Shown here: piece by piece, positions 13,178 to 26,220 of the stretch
Position numbering within the stretch: the stretch's first letter is position 1
How the letters are laid out: each line of letters starts with the position of its first letter
Assembly: GCA_026874595.1 (NCBI GenBank)
Contig: CM049318.1
Span: 13,807,241-13,871,240 of the forward strand
Direction: 5' to 3'
DNA: 64,000 nt
Source of the DNA: Sipunculus nudus
Taxonomy: Eukaryota; Annelida; Sipuncula; Golfingiida; Sipunculidae
Program-made: the position numbers and the translations under genes
The notes under the pieces: generated by a model
The model's input: only the letters and a program-made list of their open reading frames with translations
Databases searched by the model: none
What the model was told of the DNA's origin: nothing

Positions 13178-15599
13178 TACTACTAGGTGGGCCTGATGTA
13201 AACAACACTTGACATGGTGTATGGAAACTTGAATAAAAGCTTCTTTTTCAATCAATTCCTTTGAAATTTCAGATTTTAAAAGATTAAATCCTTATGTATA
13301 TATGCTGTAAAAATTAAATCATCAGTGCTTACAGGGATAAAACATGCCATAGCCAAAGTTGGTCAAAATTTAAGGTATTGATTTTTTATTTATGCTAATA
13401 ACTTTAAAATTTGCAAAATTCAGATCTCATTTTGGGTTAAAAATTGAATCTTGATTTAATAAAGTTAAATTCCTGAAAAAAAAGTCTCCAGCTTCAGCAA
13501 TTCCCATGTTAAGTGAGTAAATAAATTTCCTGATTTTTAAAAAAAATTGCATTATATTTGGACCTATAACTTCAAAACAATATTCAATACTGACCTAATT
13601 TTTGGTATGTTAATAGAAAATGTATGAAAGAATATGAATACTAAATATAATCAAAAACAGACCAGTGGTTTCGATATTAGGCAGCCTTGAAGTGTAACAA
13701 TGGCTTTTTTAATGAAAAATGGAGGTTTTTCCTTAATATTTCGAAGGAATGAAGTCCTAGTGACCCAATTTTCAGTATGCAGGAGATTTTTGAGACATCT
13801 GACTGTATGTAAAATTTTGGATTCATAGGTCCAACGGTTTCAAAACGTGCCCTGTTAACGGCCGGACGGACGACGGACAAAGGACCATGACTATAGCTCA
13901 GATGACTTATAGTCAGCTGAGCTAAAAATGTAGCAATAATAATAATTAAGAAGTAATGTGTTATCAGTTCACAATCATGTGAACTGTCCTATATCATTAA
14001 ATTGTGACTAAATACATAATAAAATTAATACCTATAAGTAAAAATTAATTTTATTTAAATTATTAGAACTCCTGATATATAATTTGCATACAAAGCAAAG
14101 ATTACACAAGCCCATAAAAGAAAAAGACACTATTTTCCTAGAAATATATATAAATGAAAAAAAATATACATTTAAAAAAAATATACTTAAGGCTTAACTA
14201 ATACTTCTGCCTCCTCAGTACCAATGTAAGAACACTCCAGAACCAACTTCAACCAAGAATCTTACTGACTGCAGGATGCTGCCTTTGTAGTGAGAAATGA
14301 CTCCAAACTGATAAAACTGTATTAAAATAGCAAGAATATTAAAAACTGTCACCTTGATAACATCCAGCATCTTCCATGATAGCCAGGTGTCGTTTTTTTA
14401 TTTTACAACAGACCACATATAAAGACCCAGATATATATGTATCATACATCCATGAATGTTTGTCTGCGGAAGAAACAAAAACAGGTCACCTTCTACGAGC
14501 GCTGAACACACAGCTCATTCTCACCTAGTACTCTCTGAGCTATTTGTAGTCATCCCACACCCTGAATGCCTTACTGTTCTGTGGCCACGAGACAATTAAC
14601 AGGAGCTGTATTTTCCAGGCGCGTTCATAACACAAACTTGAGCAGATTTTGTGTTTATGATGCATCACCTGTTATTTCCTGTCTGTTCTGAGACCCGGGT
14701 TTTGAGACCTGGGTATACAAGACCTGGGTATATGCCAACCGTGCTTGTGGAGTCCTGTACGGACCATTCATTGACCTTTATACATACACAAATATAAAAA
14801 CTCCTGGCTCAGGCAGTCCTCGTACTTTGGGGCAGCAGACAGCAAGACAGGGTATATATATTAATGGCAGCTCCCGCAACAATCAGATATGGTTCCTGTG
14901 ATATGAAAGAAATGAAAGATGCAATCTATAAGGACTCAGATCTGCTGCAGCCTGTGAACAGCCATCGATGAAATGCAGCATTCCTGTGACACCACCACTG
15001 TACAGCAGCTGAGCTGGACTCAAAGACAGTCTGACTGTTCTTAAAGAACAATGGAAAACCCGAAACCTCACAACCTTATGTCCACCACTTTTCATTGACT
15101 TAGTTTTCAGCTTTTTCATCAGCATGGTTCAAAGTCAAATTATTCTTAACGCAGTGCTAAAATGTAAAGGCAATTTTATAACTTACAGGGGACAAATAAA
15201 AGCAGAAATGCTGGCACAATGCATTCTTCAATTGTGAAATGAAATTTTACTTGGATCATTATCCTGACTTTTAAGTTAAACTCATGGCAGAATGTGGTTG
15301 GCTTTTTATTTTTTAAGGTTTAAAATTCAAAATTTTTTGCGAAAAGGAGAATTATCATGAAAATTAAACCTTTAAGCATAAGACACACAACCTGTACAGG
15401 TCAACATTCATATTGTACAGCCTCGTCAACTGACATCTTGTGTAGGTTATCTCTTCCTGCAGCATCGCAGTTTGAAGACTGATAACTAAAAATTTTGTTA
15501 CCTCTAAATCACTGACTTGTATTATTGATATTAAAATACAGCTATTTATCTACCTATAATGTCAAGAGCACCGCAATTGTGCAAAATACACCCGTCGTG

Positions 15600-16104
15600 T
15601 ATCTGGTGATCTCTGACCTCATTAAATATGCGTGCAATTTTGATCTGAAGGTAATTCTGGTGAGAAACTCTATTGGTAGATATGTTTAATGAGTTTCATG
15701 AAAATCCATAGAAATTTTGGTAAGTCACCAAAGTGCCTCCAGAGCGTGGTGACCTCTGACCTCATTAAATATGCATGGATTTTGCTGGAAATCCAACTCA
15801 GGCCAGGTATTTTATTGATCAACATCTCTGATGAATTTTATCAAAATGTTATCATATTCTTCATAAGTTATTGCAGCGATACCACAAAGTAGCCTAGTGA
15901 CCTGTATGTTACCTCATTAAATATGAGTGGATGTTGCCCATTAATGAAATTGGGCAAGATAATCTGTTGGTAAGTAGTTAATGGTGAGTTTCTATAAAAT
16001 CCATCAAAGCCCCCGTAAGTTATATTGTGGCGACATTAAAATTTGATGGACAGACCGACAGACGCCTGGTACACCATAATACTCCTGTCATATGACAGAC
16101 ATAT
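15600..16104 (+). repeat. Short element with three ~145-base tandem units and a terminal palindrome
   Basis: The phrase GACC..(T)..ACCTCATTAAATATG recurs at about 15607, 15750 and 15898, each followed by related sequence on a GAAATC..ATTTT theme. The core ends in GGACAGACCGACAGACG and then the perfect 14-base palindrome CTGTCATATGACAG (16085-16098). The left border was not located. The layout resembles families A to D, but a matching 5' box was not found. Confidence 0.6.
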
Positions 16105-19100
16105 AAAATAGAATTTTTACCTGTTACATGTTCCCTTGAGTCTTCATCAAACAATTATATACATTTATGAATATACTGTGTTGGTCACTATATTGTGAAA
16201 TACCAAAATGAAACCCTCGCAAAACACTGTGAAAGTGAAAACAAGGAAAATTTAACCTCGCAAATATGAAACCAACAAGAGTATTTCACTGCAGTGAAAG
16301 TCAATCCAAGTCATAACATACATGGATCTTGGTTTATAACTGAAACACTGAAGATATATCATAAGTCAAATTTCAAAATAAATTCCACTTTTATTTTAAT
16401 AGTCAAATTTCAAAATAAATCATGGTTATCATAAGACCTGGTTTGGTAGAAAAAGTCAGTTACAAATACACACTGTGGACTGTGCAACACTGTCAAAAAT
16501 ATTCTAGTTCATGGATGCTAAACATGATGCTTAAAAGAAAAGGATTTTTATTCAAATGAGCAACCCTAAAATGGTACTCTTTTAAGCAGCATGACATTAG
16601 CTCAAGGAGAATTAAAAATATATGAAGACCTTGCAGATACTGTCTTGTTTTGTTAATACAGCAAGATGTCCAAAGACCTCAAAGTATCCACCTGACAACT
16701 TAACAGGAGTACGTCAGATAGGTCTGAGGCAGATCTGACGACCCTATACTGATACAGCCAATACAAAATGTCAGGTTGTAAAACATCCAAATAGTAACAG
16801 ATAGTATCTTCTTTGTCAAGTCAAATCAATTTATCTTCAGGAGACAGCCCATGTAGCAACATTTAACTTCTAAGGTATTTTTTTCTGGGCTTTAAATGCT
16901 TGATCTCTTCTACTGATACTGTACATTTTGTTTAAATTCTGAATGTTTCCCTTATTGTGTTTATCTTGTGCTGTTAATTTTTTTTTTTTTTCAGTCAAAT
17001 TTTCTTTTGCTAGAACTACCCCTGTTTTAACTTATATTGACAAAATTTCATATTTTTAGCTTGAACGTACTTATTACAGAGTTAAAAAAACAAACCTGAC
17101 CAGAACCACCACTAAGCTCATTCTTAGACTGTCTACCTTTAAAAATACAACTATGCAAGTTGTTTGAAATGCACTTAATGACCTTGGTTGTGGAACCATT
17201 TCTGGGCGAATGAGTCACATAACAATTTGTTCCACCCAAACACCCGTCGTGAGAAACAGTTCCAAGAAAAAAGACTTAGTAGGCAAAATTACCTTTAAGC
17301 TGTCTGCATTCTCTGGGAAATAATCCAGCCCTGCATGCATTAAATCTTAATATCCGAAGAATCATTGGAGTTGCATTTTAACAGCCAATGTCAAAACAGA
17401 CTTTATTGTTTGGGCACAATTTAAGACTGCTCAGATTGTTAATTAGTGAATGCTTAATTAATCATATGCTGATGAAAATACCAAGGAAATGCTAATTTCC
17501 TGTCACTTTAGCATTTCAGCTGGGACTGCTGCAAGAATCTCTGGGCAAGATGTTTGATTAAATAAGCTGTTAGATTTAGGACAGTACATGAGAAAAACAG
17601 TTTCCAAATGATGCACCGCTGACTGCAACAACACTTTTAACAGATATTCATGTCTCCACTAATGGCATTCCGCTGCTAATAAATTCTGAGAGTTAAATCA
17701 TTTAGCTATCATATTAAGTAATATGAAGTCTGGCCTGAGACCATTGTAAACATCACTGGCTGGATGACTGTAACAGATTGACATTTCTCTTGGTTGAGGT
17801 AACACTATATTTCTCTGACAGACCATAAGTTAAATAATTTCTTTAAACAGATCCAGTCATGCACACATTATTAGATGATGAAGGGTGTGGGAGAAGCCTT
17901 ATAATTCCTCATCCTGCTTATCTGGTAAAAAAAACCCTCTTAAATATGAAAATGGTTTAGATTGTCCTATCTGGCATGAATTTTGTTAAAATGTTTTTTA
18001 TTATGTTTAAAACTCAGGAATGAAGATACCTACAATGATGAACTTTGATAAGGCAATAGTAATCAGGTACAATGGAAATATCATAATATACTGAGATAAT
18101 GGCCACAGGTGGATGCTGATGATCTTGACATGAGCAGATCTTAGCGGGTTCAAAATTATAAAATTCTAAGAAAATTTACATGATTACAGGATTACATGAC
18201 TTGTAAGATATATATGATAATACAGAACTTTTCTAGGAATTCAAGAAAGGAACTAAAGCAGCCCAATAAAAAAAAAGACGCATTTCACCACATGACAGTA
18301 AAATGCTAATATAAAAAATCATATTCACTTTGTACTTGTATCTCTAGTCCACACAAAATTTACAAATATTGGTGGCTAGCAGCAACCCAAGTGACAATAG
18401 TTTAAAGCCATCTGTGGACTACCCAAGAAAGAAGTCACCCTGTAGACAAAGGAATATAGTGTATTCTGTGAGTGTGTTTAGAACTGAGAGTTGTCTGTGT
18501 TCTGGTATTCAGTTTTAGATCCATTAGGATCAACTCTAGACTAAGGACAGACAGGCTAGTTAAACAATAATAGCGTGCTTTAAATCTTAAAAGGCCATGG
18601 TGTGCCTGAACTGTACATTATGTTGTTTGGAAGACAGTGACTACTTATAAATGTTGGGTACCATGTTGTATGATGGTCTTGAACATTTTCAGTCCTATCT
18701 CTAAAGTCAATCATGCATTATAATAACAAAGAAATACTAATTTGAAATAATATTTTTATCCCTTTTTTTCCAAGAGACCAATATAATTCAATATTAACAC
18801 TATAAAGAATACATTATACATTCCTAACACCTGAATTTTCCTAAACCAGGATTCTAAGAAACATTTTTTAAGATAATTTTAAAGTTTCACAGGGAAGTGT
18901 TTTTCAGCTTCTACATTTATTATAGCATATTGCAGGGCATAGCCCAAAACCAATAGTAAGTCTTAATGCCTCTCAGGCTAGAGAACAATACGAACCTTAT
19001 GCTGTGTTAACAGCTGGTCTATGATTGACAGCGAGATAAGCCAGGCATTGTCTGATGCTCTTTATTACTGAATGACTATAAATGATTATACCTGTTCCAG

Positions 19101-22100
19101 GATGTATCTATATGCAGCTGATTTTCATTATTTTTGCCAGTCCTCATGTGTAAATATATCTATACTGTGCTTGAAACCTTATGTAATATCATTTGGGCTG
19201 TAACAATGTACTGAATAGGAGCTAGTAATTTATCAATAACAGAATCAAGAACTAAACAAATTCAAGTTATAAGAACAAATTATTTACTGTATTTACCATA
19301 ATTTTATAATGTTGTTCTCTTGCTCATACTAAAGAACAAGTAAACAGTAGACATGATTTAATACTCATTATTGTTCAACAAAGAAAGTCCACCTATATCC
19401 TACATGAGATGTTTGGCTAGTAATACATGATTTATCACATGGTCAACAAAATGCTCAGGTATAACAGAGTGCGTACCATGGCTAGATCTGGAAAGAAACT
19501 TTTGTAGAGGATACTGTGGCAGTTCAGTTTGAGATAATAATAAAATTCACCTGGGCATTAAGTGACAAAATAAATCTTAAAGTGGCAAGAAACATATCTT
19601 ATAGTGGTTGAAAAACTAATATCTGATAATACATGGACTACACTTTTGTATCACATTAGTAAGCCAGTAAATCCTGCCACCTCAGAATATTGAACAAAAA
19701 AGGCTAGGAACTCTGGGTAATGTTCCCCCGAAGAACTAGAGAGTCAGCATGATGTGTCATCCACCACCACGAGAAGACGGCACTAAAACATCGCCCGAGT
19801 CAGTCCTGTGTATCACCCGGGGAAAAAGGCAAGGTACAGAACACTAAAACATCCACGAAGTCAATTCACACGCGATGCCCTACCCAACCAAACATGCTCT
19901 CCATAGACACCCAAGTGAAGGCAAACTCTGAATAATGGCACTGGTGAAGTTCTATCCTATTTTCATCATACAAACCTCAGGTCTGCAAGACAAATCTCTG
20001 TACATAAAAACAAGAGCCTTTCCCCTCTGCAGCGATCCATTTTCCTTAGCAGTAAGACTGCTTCTTAGATTGATCTTTGGAAGTCATATTTTTTCTTTCT
20101 ATTCTAAGTAAAAGTATTCCCCAGTGAACACATATAACATCCCCTGTAGGTATATGAGATAACAGAATCTATTTAACCATTAAAAAGAATTTAAGGTACT
20201 TAAGCGTTAATGGAACCTGATTAATACTGGATACATCTTATATTTATTTATATATGTCAATCTGATCACAAAAGTACTGCTTTGACTGCAATCAAAGGTG
20301 AAAGATTCAGGTCTCGGTGTCCTATGAATAGAGATTTACTAGTCTATGCAGTTAATGCTTTGGCAAGCTCTGGTTGGCTGAGTTGCAATAATCTCACTCA
20401 GTAACACAAAAAGAATGACCCAGAGTTCATTTTTACACTTTACAGCATATTTCCCAGATCAAAATGGTTGGTGTAGTCATAAAAACAACTGCCAAATTTC
20501 CTACACAGAAACATGTGTTTTTTAACTTTCATCTTGTTAAACTCAAATCTGATATTCTAAATGGTGTAAAATAAAAGCAACCATAAAAATATTACAAAAT
20601 AAATACAAAATAAAACATATTTAAATTATCTGATTCAATTTGTAGTAAATATCTAGAATTTTTCAATTTTTCCTGAACAAACACCTGACATGAATGAACA
20701 AAGTTTGTCATTAATTTATATATGTCTAATATAAACGACACATAATTATATTCAGATAACAAGGACTGTGAGAGATAATACACCAGGGAAGAAATCTGTC
20801 TTATCATCCTGGCATATGGAGAAAGGCAGAGGACTAGTTTCATTATTAACAACACAGATCTATTGTAGGTCCCATACAATACAGTGAACACTTGTCTATA
20901 TTCTAACCTGCAGGCATAAACACAGTTTCCGCTTGAAAAGAACCTGTCCCTGTGATTTTTCCCATAGAATTACATGTTTTAGCACAAGCTGGAACATGCA
21001 CAGAAATTTGTCAATTGACCTGAAAATCCTTTCTATTGATCTGTTCTGTATATATAGTACACAGGATTTTTTTGCATGGCCCTTTGTTTTTTTCCATGAA
21101 ACCGAACATTTGAGGCAATTATTCTTAAAAGAAACAAAAAAAGTTCATCTGTGGAACAGAACTGGTTTATCTAGAGCCTATTCTTGAATCGACTGCAGGA
21201 AAGGTTTTAAATACCCATGGGAAATTCGAGAGACACTTTTTTCAGTAATGCATCAGTTGCATGCATAAATTGTTATGAATCAAGGTGATGAAGCCTCTAA
21301 TCCTTTTCAAGTTATTTTATTGAATTAATACAAACTTTTTGCATTTTTTTTTACAAAATTTACTCGTCCAAACTACATAAAATAAATTTGCTGTTTTCTT
21401 AAAAAAAAACTATTTTTGGTTATGTTTGAAAAAAAAAATATATTACATAAAATCAATTTAATTTGTCAATATAATTCCATTAAAAATATTTACACACATT
21501 TCTTTAAATCCTGTTTTTCTTTGTCTGAGTTGCATTTACAATAATAAACATACTGGTCTTACCTTTAATCATATGGGGCACCTTGAATTGATTTCTGAAC
21601 TCATTTTATATTGAAGAATGTACATTGGATTTTTATCACATGAGTTATATTATAACTAAGTATAAAGAGTTAACTGTTGGTATTCCAGTGACAGGCACTG
21701 ACCCCCCTGTCAAAGAAGAAAGCCTAATCAACTCAAAGCCTATGATTTCTTTAAACAATTACCAATGTCTTTTCAACAAAGAGCCCATTTTGTTTCAAAG
21801 AAAGCTATTGTACTTTACAGCTTAAGAGTGTCAACAAATGACATAAAAGGGCTTTATATCAACGGAGAACTTTAAACTAGGAACATAAACAGAGCCTCAT
21901 GTGTTATTTTAAACAGGTTTAACAAAGAGAATGTGTCAACAAGGGACAGTCATCAGGACTTGTGCAGCTGGGCATGTAAGCTACTTACAACACACTGATT
22001 TCCCACGGGGTTCAGAGAGTGGCTGTGTAAATCCCAACACCAAACAGCCATTTCCTGAGCTTACCTTAACTGTATAACCACATGTAAGCTGATGTCAGCA

Positions 22101-22189
22101 TAACCAGGGTGGCGGCATCTCACAACAAATTCAAAGAGACTCTAGAGGTATATTTCATGATCTATGAAACGCACCATAATAAAAACACC

Positions 22190-22960
22190 GGCAATCATCA
22201 CTTCCTGGCAGTTACTGTAGCGACCCAGTGTTGACGATTGGTGTATCTTTGATTTTTTCACAACTAAGGCCACGGTTAGCTACAATGAATGCAAAGCACT
22301 GGGGACATACCTTACGAAGTGGTAAAACCTATTGCCATGGCAACAATGGGGCACCTGCCTAGCTAGATACGGCACACCTAATGATGGTAAATACCTTGTT
22401 CATTCAGCGTAGCGTAACCTTCGTCCTCCATCAACGTAGGTCAGTGAACAAGTCCAAATTGACAAGTGCGCATGTTCAAAACTCTGGCATCAACTAAAAT
22501 TTCCTGCCCACAAAGTGGTATCTTACATGTTATCCAGTGCAGAGCCCTTCGTCCATCTTGTCCTAAGGATAATACTGCACTCTCCCCGGATCTGTTTGTT
22601 AAGTGTGATTGCCCTTAAACCACATCCCCAAAGCTTGCAAAATCTATGGGGTCTCCAGCGCCGCCTGGGCACGCCCAGTAGAAAGCAGCGTTATGGAGAC
22701 CCACCTGCTCTGGCAATCGATACACACATCCACGGGAGACCCTCACGGAAATCGGCAACATCCCCCATACCCAAACATAATTATGTAATAATAGCCTATG
22801 TGAGTCACTAATTAAAGAATGCGTGGTTGTTGGAAGGGGGTCAAAGAACAATTCATCCAGTCGTGCCAATTGGTGCTTGATTATAAAAGGAATCACGCAA
22901 CACCAGATAAAACGGCACGTCCCCTTCTGGCCTGTTCACAGTGCCGATGTGAAGAGGTTT
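22190..22960. other. CpG-rich, GC-richer intronic patch with an RFX X-box-like palindrome
   Basis: Over about 770 bases CpG is visibly denser than in flanking intron (for example clusters near 22205-22270, 22395-22440 and 22655-22760). ATTGCCATGGCAAC at 22331-22344 resembles the RFX X-box. Open frames of 98 codons (+) and 93 codons (-) overlap here, but neither has a recognisable domain or sensible composition. It could be an alternative promoter, an unmethylated regulatory island or a recent insertion; I cannot decide which. Confidence 0.4.
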
Positions 22961-25245
22961 GCCCAGGGATCATGGTGCATGAACAGTGACTATTGATCAA
23001 GTGGCCATAAAACTCAATCTTACGCAATATTCTCTGACAGATTTTCAATTGATATACATGTATATTGCACATTCTATCCACAGAAAGAAGTTGTTCTCTG
23101 TGATAAAATAAACTGATTGGTAACCCAATATTGTAAATTTTTACCTGAAGTTTGTATTGCATGAACACTCTCACATCATTGACAATGTCAGAAAATCTTA
23201 AATATACTATCCTTTGATAATTATGTACTGGTGAAATTATTAAAATATTGTTTTTTCTTTTTCCTTTGTCATATTCCTAAAATGTTTAGCCAAATCTAAA
23301 CTTAAGGTAAATAGGTATGTGAGAGGATGACCATCAAAACAAGGCAAATTTCATTTTTATCAATGGGATATATAATTTAATATTTAAAAAAAAGTTATGC
23401 TATTGTTTCCTTTAAATAAATATATATTGAAAATCTGCATTTTCATATCCTGCACTTTTGTGAATGCATTTCTTTTATTTTAGAAACATGTATAATGACA
23501 TAAAACTGATCTTAATCAACCCTATGAACTGTTAAGCAAACTGGATAATAATATTCTTATTGTTATTAATATTCATACCATGTACTGTTGTGCATGAGTT
23601 CATGCTATTTTTGTTCTGTAAATGCATACAACAAAACAAAATAGAAACATGAAGCAAAATAAATGCTGTGCAAAATAAAGCAAAATAATAAAAAAATTAA
23701 TGATGATTAAAATGTTTAAGTTCATAGGAAAAATAATTTATGAATTCTTAAAAAAAAAGTATTTTTTTAGAGTTTTACAGCCAAAAAAAATAAACTTTAT
23801 TTTTCATTCCTTTACACCTGAATTAATATTTTCATATTTACTATACACAGATGTCAGGCGAAAGAAAATTCAGCTTCTCATCAATATTCTTGGCACTAAA
23901 CACATCTGTGAAAAAACCCAAAGGAGCAAAAACAAATAAACCACCCCCACTTCTTGTGCATCAGAATCCTCCATCATGAATTCACTTCATATCAAGTCAA
24001 TGTCAATATGACTATGATCACCTGAGCCCTCAACAGTCAGCTCTTGGGGTACTGACTCCTGATATATAAAATGAACAAGTCTATTATCAGCGTTGGATAA
24101 CGTTTCAACGGCAACAAAATCATTCAGAGTTTACCACTGTCAGCAATGATGACTACCTGTTTTATGCAGTTTTGGTTGTGTCCAGAAATGGTTTCAAGTC
24201 TACTGTGTGGCAATGGTTCAAATCAATACACAATTATTGCTGCTGTTAAGTGTTCCCCGCTGACAGTGAAACATGTTTTCCTACAAATAATCCCCGGTGA
24301 CTGCTGTTTTGTTGGCTCTTGCGAATCTCATCAATAAACAACTAAGCTTAATGGTGAGCACATGTTTCTATTATTTAGAGAATAATTCCTGAGAACAAGA
24401 TTATGCTCGAAAAAAAAAATGATAATGCGAGGAATCAGGTATGAAACAGATAATGCTTAAACATATGCCTGGAATTATATAAATGAAGGAAAACAAAAGA
24501 ATGGTAATAACCACACAAACCAGAATATACAGCCTGTCAGTGTTAATAAAGCGAGGTATGAGGTCTTACTTGTTAACTTAACAAAGTGCAAGGATAGAAT
24601 TTAAGATAAAATTTTAAACAGTTGGCAAGAATACAGTAAATTGAAACAAAGAAAAAAAGAAGAAACTGCTTTAGAAGTTGAAAAATCCCATGTGAACAGA
24701 ACAGCACTATTCACTCTAACACCTCACTTTTTAGGAACAAGAAATCTAAAGCTTGAGAAAAAGTTTGGTTTTGTTAGTCACAACAGTCACATCCTTTCCA
24801 GATTTAATCTTGTTCTGTTATAAAGGCTCTTATTAGGTATGACTTTTTCTGGAAATCCTTTATATACTGCATTTTCACAGTATATACAGTAATTAACACA
24901 ACAATTTTTATTTCATTGCCCAATGTTTCATTAAAATAATGATCAATTTTTTTTCTCAGCTACCTTTTACATAATACAAGTCTCCTTATTCTCAAAAACC
25001 CACAGACAGCAGCACTTTTTGTAGAAAATTCTTTGAACAAGAGGTTAGCTTTAAGATTTAATGTAATAATTATTTAATATGCAAAAGGTTTCCTAGAATT
25101 TCCTACAATTTATCATACCTAAAGAATGTTCCTGGAAATTCAGAAGAATATAATTACTGATGACAATCATACAGACCTGTAGGATAAATTGGTATGTTTT
25201 TCACAGTTCTGGACATTCTGCACAAGTATATAAGCGAGTACTTAC

Positions 25246-25337
25246 TGTGACGATCCAGATCCACTGTGAACACCAGTAGTCCACTAACATTGTCTGCAGG
25301 ATTCCTCCTCATAAGATTAAAGGTCAAGGTCGTGGAC
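25246..25337 (-). CDS. HECW: HECW-like E3 ligase, end of the C2 domain
   Basis: This is a 92-base exon with acceptor TTCATCATTCCAG and donor GTAAGT. One leading G completes the Gly left by the exon ending at 39146. Then follow 30 codons, STTLTFNLMRRNPADNVSGL and LVFTVDLDRH, and one base of a split codon. NLMRRNPADNVSGLLVF aligns with the last C2 strands of vertebrate HECW proteins (pattern LGRRLPTDHVSGQLQF), so the VSG turn and RR pair are conserved. The open frame continues into flanking intron on both sides, but the splice sites and phases set the borders. The terminal A joins AT at 6727 to give Asn. The 13.8-kb intron before it and 18.5-kb intron after it make this small exon easy to miss. 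Confidence 0.9.
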
Positions 25338-25752
25338 CTGGAATGATGAAATGATGATACTGATTTTTCATTCATATAACATACCAGTGTTTTCAGACAG
25401 TCTACAGTGAAGGAAACAAATGGTAGAGAATGTCAGCAGAACAAATCCTGAAAAGCACACAAAGCCCTGCCAAAGCAGAAGAAAGCAACAAAAGCTCTTG
25501 GGAGAATGGACAAAGGACAGACCGAGACATAATACATTATCTTGTGTCAAGCAATCATATAAATGTCACTTACAATGTCTGGGGTCACGCTGATGAAAGG
25601 CTCATCAGTTCTTTTAGTAAACGTGGTAATCAAAACAAATGGACAAAGGTTCAATAATGTCTGTCAATCAAGCAGACAGACACTCAGGGATGCATCATAT
25701 AAGTAATGCTAATAATGACCATAGCTAGGTCAGCTGTAATGACATTTATGTA

Positions 25753-26220
25753 ACTAGAATATCAGCAGAAGCTGACAAAAGCCCTCAGCCAAAAGAACAG
25801 TGTTTATAAGTTGTAGTAGTAACAAGTACAAAATATTTGTTCTCTCATGGATGTATATCTGTATATGTCTCAGTTATAAATTTAAACTGGAGAGGTATGT
25901 ACCATGTTCCATAACAATCCACCATATGCTTTTAGAAGATATTCTGCTCACACGGCCTAAGTTGAATTAAGAATTAAGCTTTTAAGGGTTTTTCTATAAT
26001 CAGCTCTTAAACGTAGAAAAATAGGTCAAGGTCACCCATCTTTGAACGAGATTTTGTCGATATACATCTTCAGCGAAGAAATAAAATTCCTACGGTGAAT
26101 CCTTTTAGAGATATCCCTCTCACAAGGTAAAAGTAAACGGACGCCGGACGGATGGACGGACGGACGGACAGCTTGGGTGACGACAATAGCCCATCAGCCT
26201 AAGGGCTGAGGGCTAAAAAG
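25753..26220 (+). mobile_element. Family D element (short Helentron-like element)
   Basis: The 5' end is ACTAGA, then hairpin TCAGC-agaa-GCTGA (25762-25775), then box AGCCCTCAGCC (25780-25790). The 3' end has a GGAC-rich run (about 26135-26170) and hairpin 26187-26215 (TAGCCC..CAGCC, loop TAAG, GGCTG..GGGCTA), then AAAA. The last arm GGCTGAGGGCT is the exact reverse complement of the 5' box. The core is unique rather than tandem and is non-coding. It starts about 415 bases from the C2-end exon. Confidence 0.7.

Larger units (their letters stand above)
10121..13929 (+). mobile_element. Family A element, copy 2, split by a nested inverted-repeat transposon
   Basis: The 5' end is ACAAGG followed by the palindrome GACCCATGGGTC (10127-10138) and the box GCTCAGCTGA (10144-10153). 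The same 5' end occurs at 34047. The 3' part (13182-13929) is one family A unit with a GGAC-rich run, hairpin 13894-13924 and AAAAA. The 5' box is the reverse complement of TCAGCTGAGC in the 3' hairpin. The middle is interrupted by the element at 11264-13177, leaving about 1.9 kb of family A. The link between the 5' part (10121-11260) and the 3' unit is inferred from end complementarity; the body just after the 5' end is not clearly shared with copy 3. Confidence 0.65.
6728..25245 (-). other. 18.5-kb intron between the C2-end exon and the giant exon
   Basis: The intron is bounded by GTAAGT (from 25245) and TTTGTAG (ending 6728). It holds family A copy 2 with its nested transposon (10121-13929), a tandem-core repeat (15600-16104) and a CpG-rich patch (22190-22960). 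The stretches 6728-10120, 13930-15599, 16105-22189 and 22961-25245 are AT-rich with only short, non-conserved open frames; I see no gene or RNA in them. A 24-base unit ending in ATTCCTGCAATAAC occurs twice near 9876-9920. Confidence 0.75.

Noticed and set aside
22515-22896. Overlapping 98- and 93-codon frames as a small gene
   Set aside because: No domain, no splice support and low-complexity composition; noted only as a CpG-rich patch.
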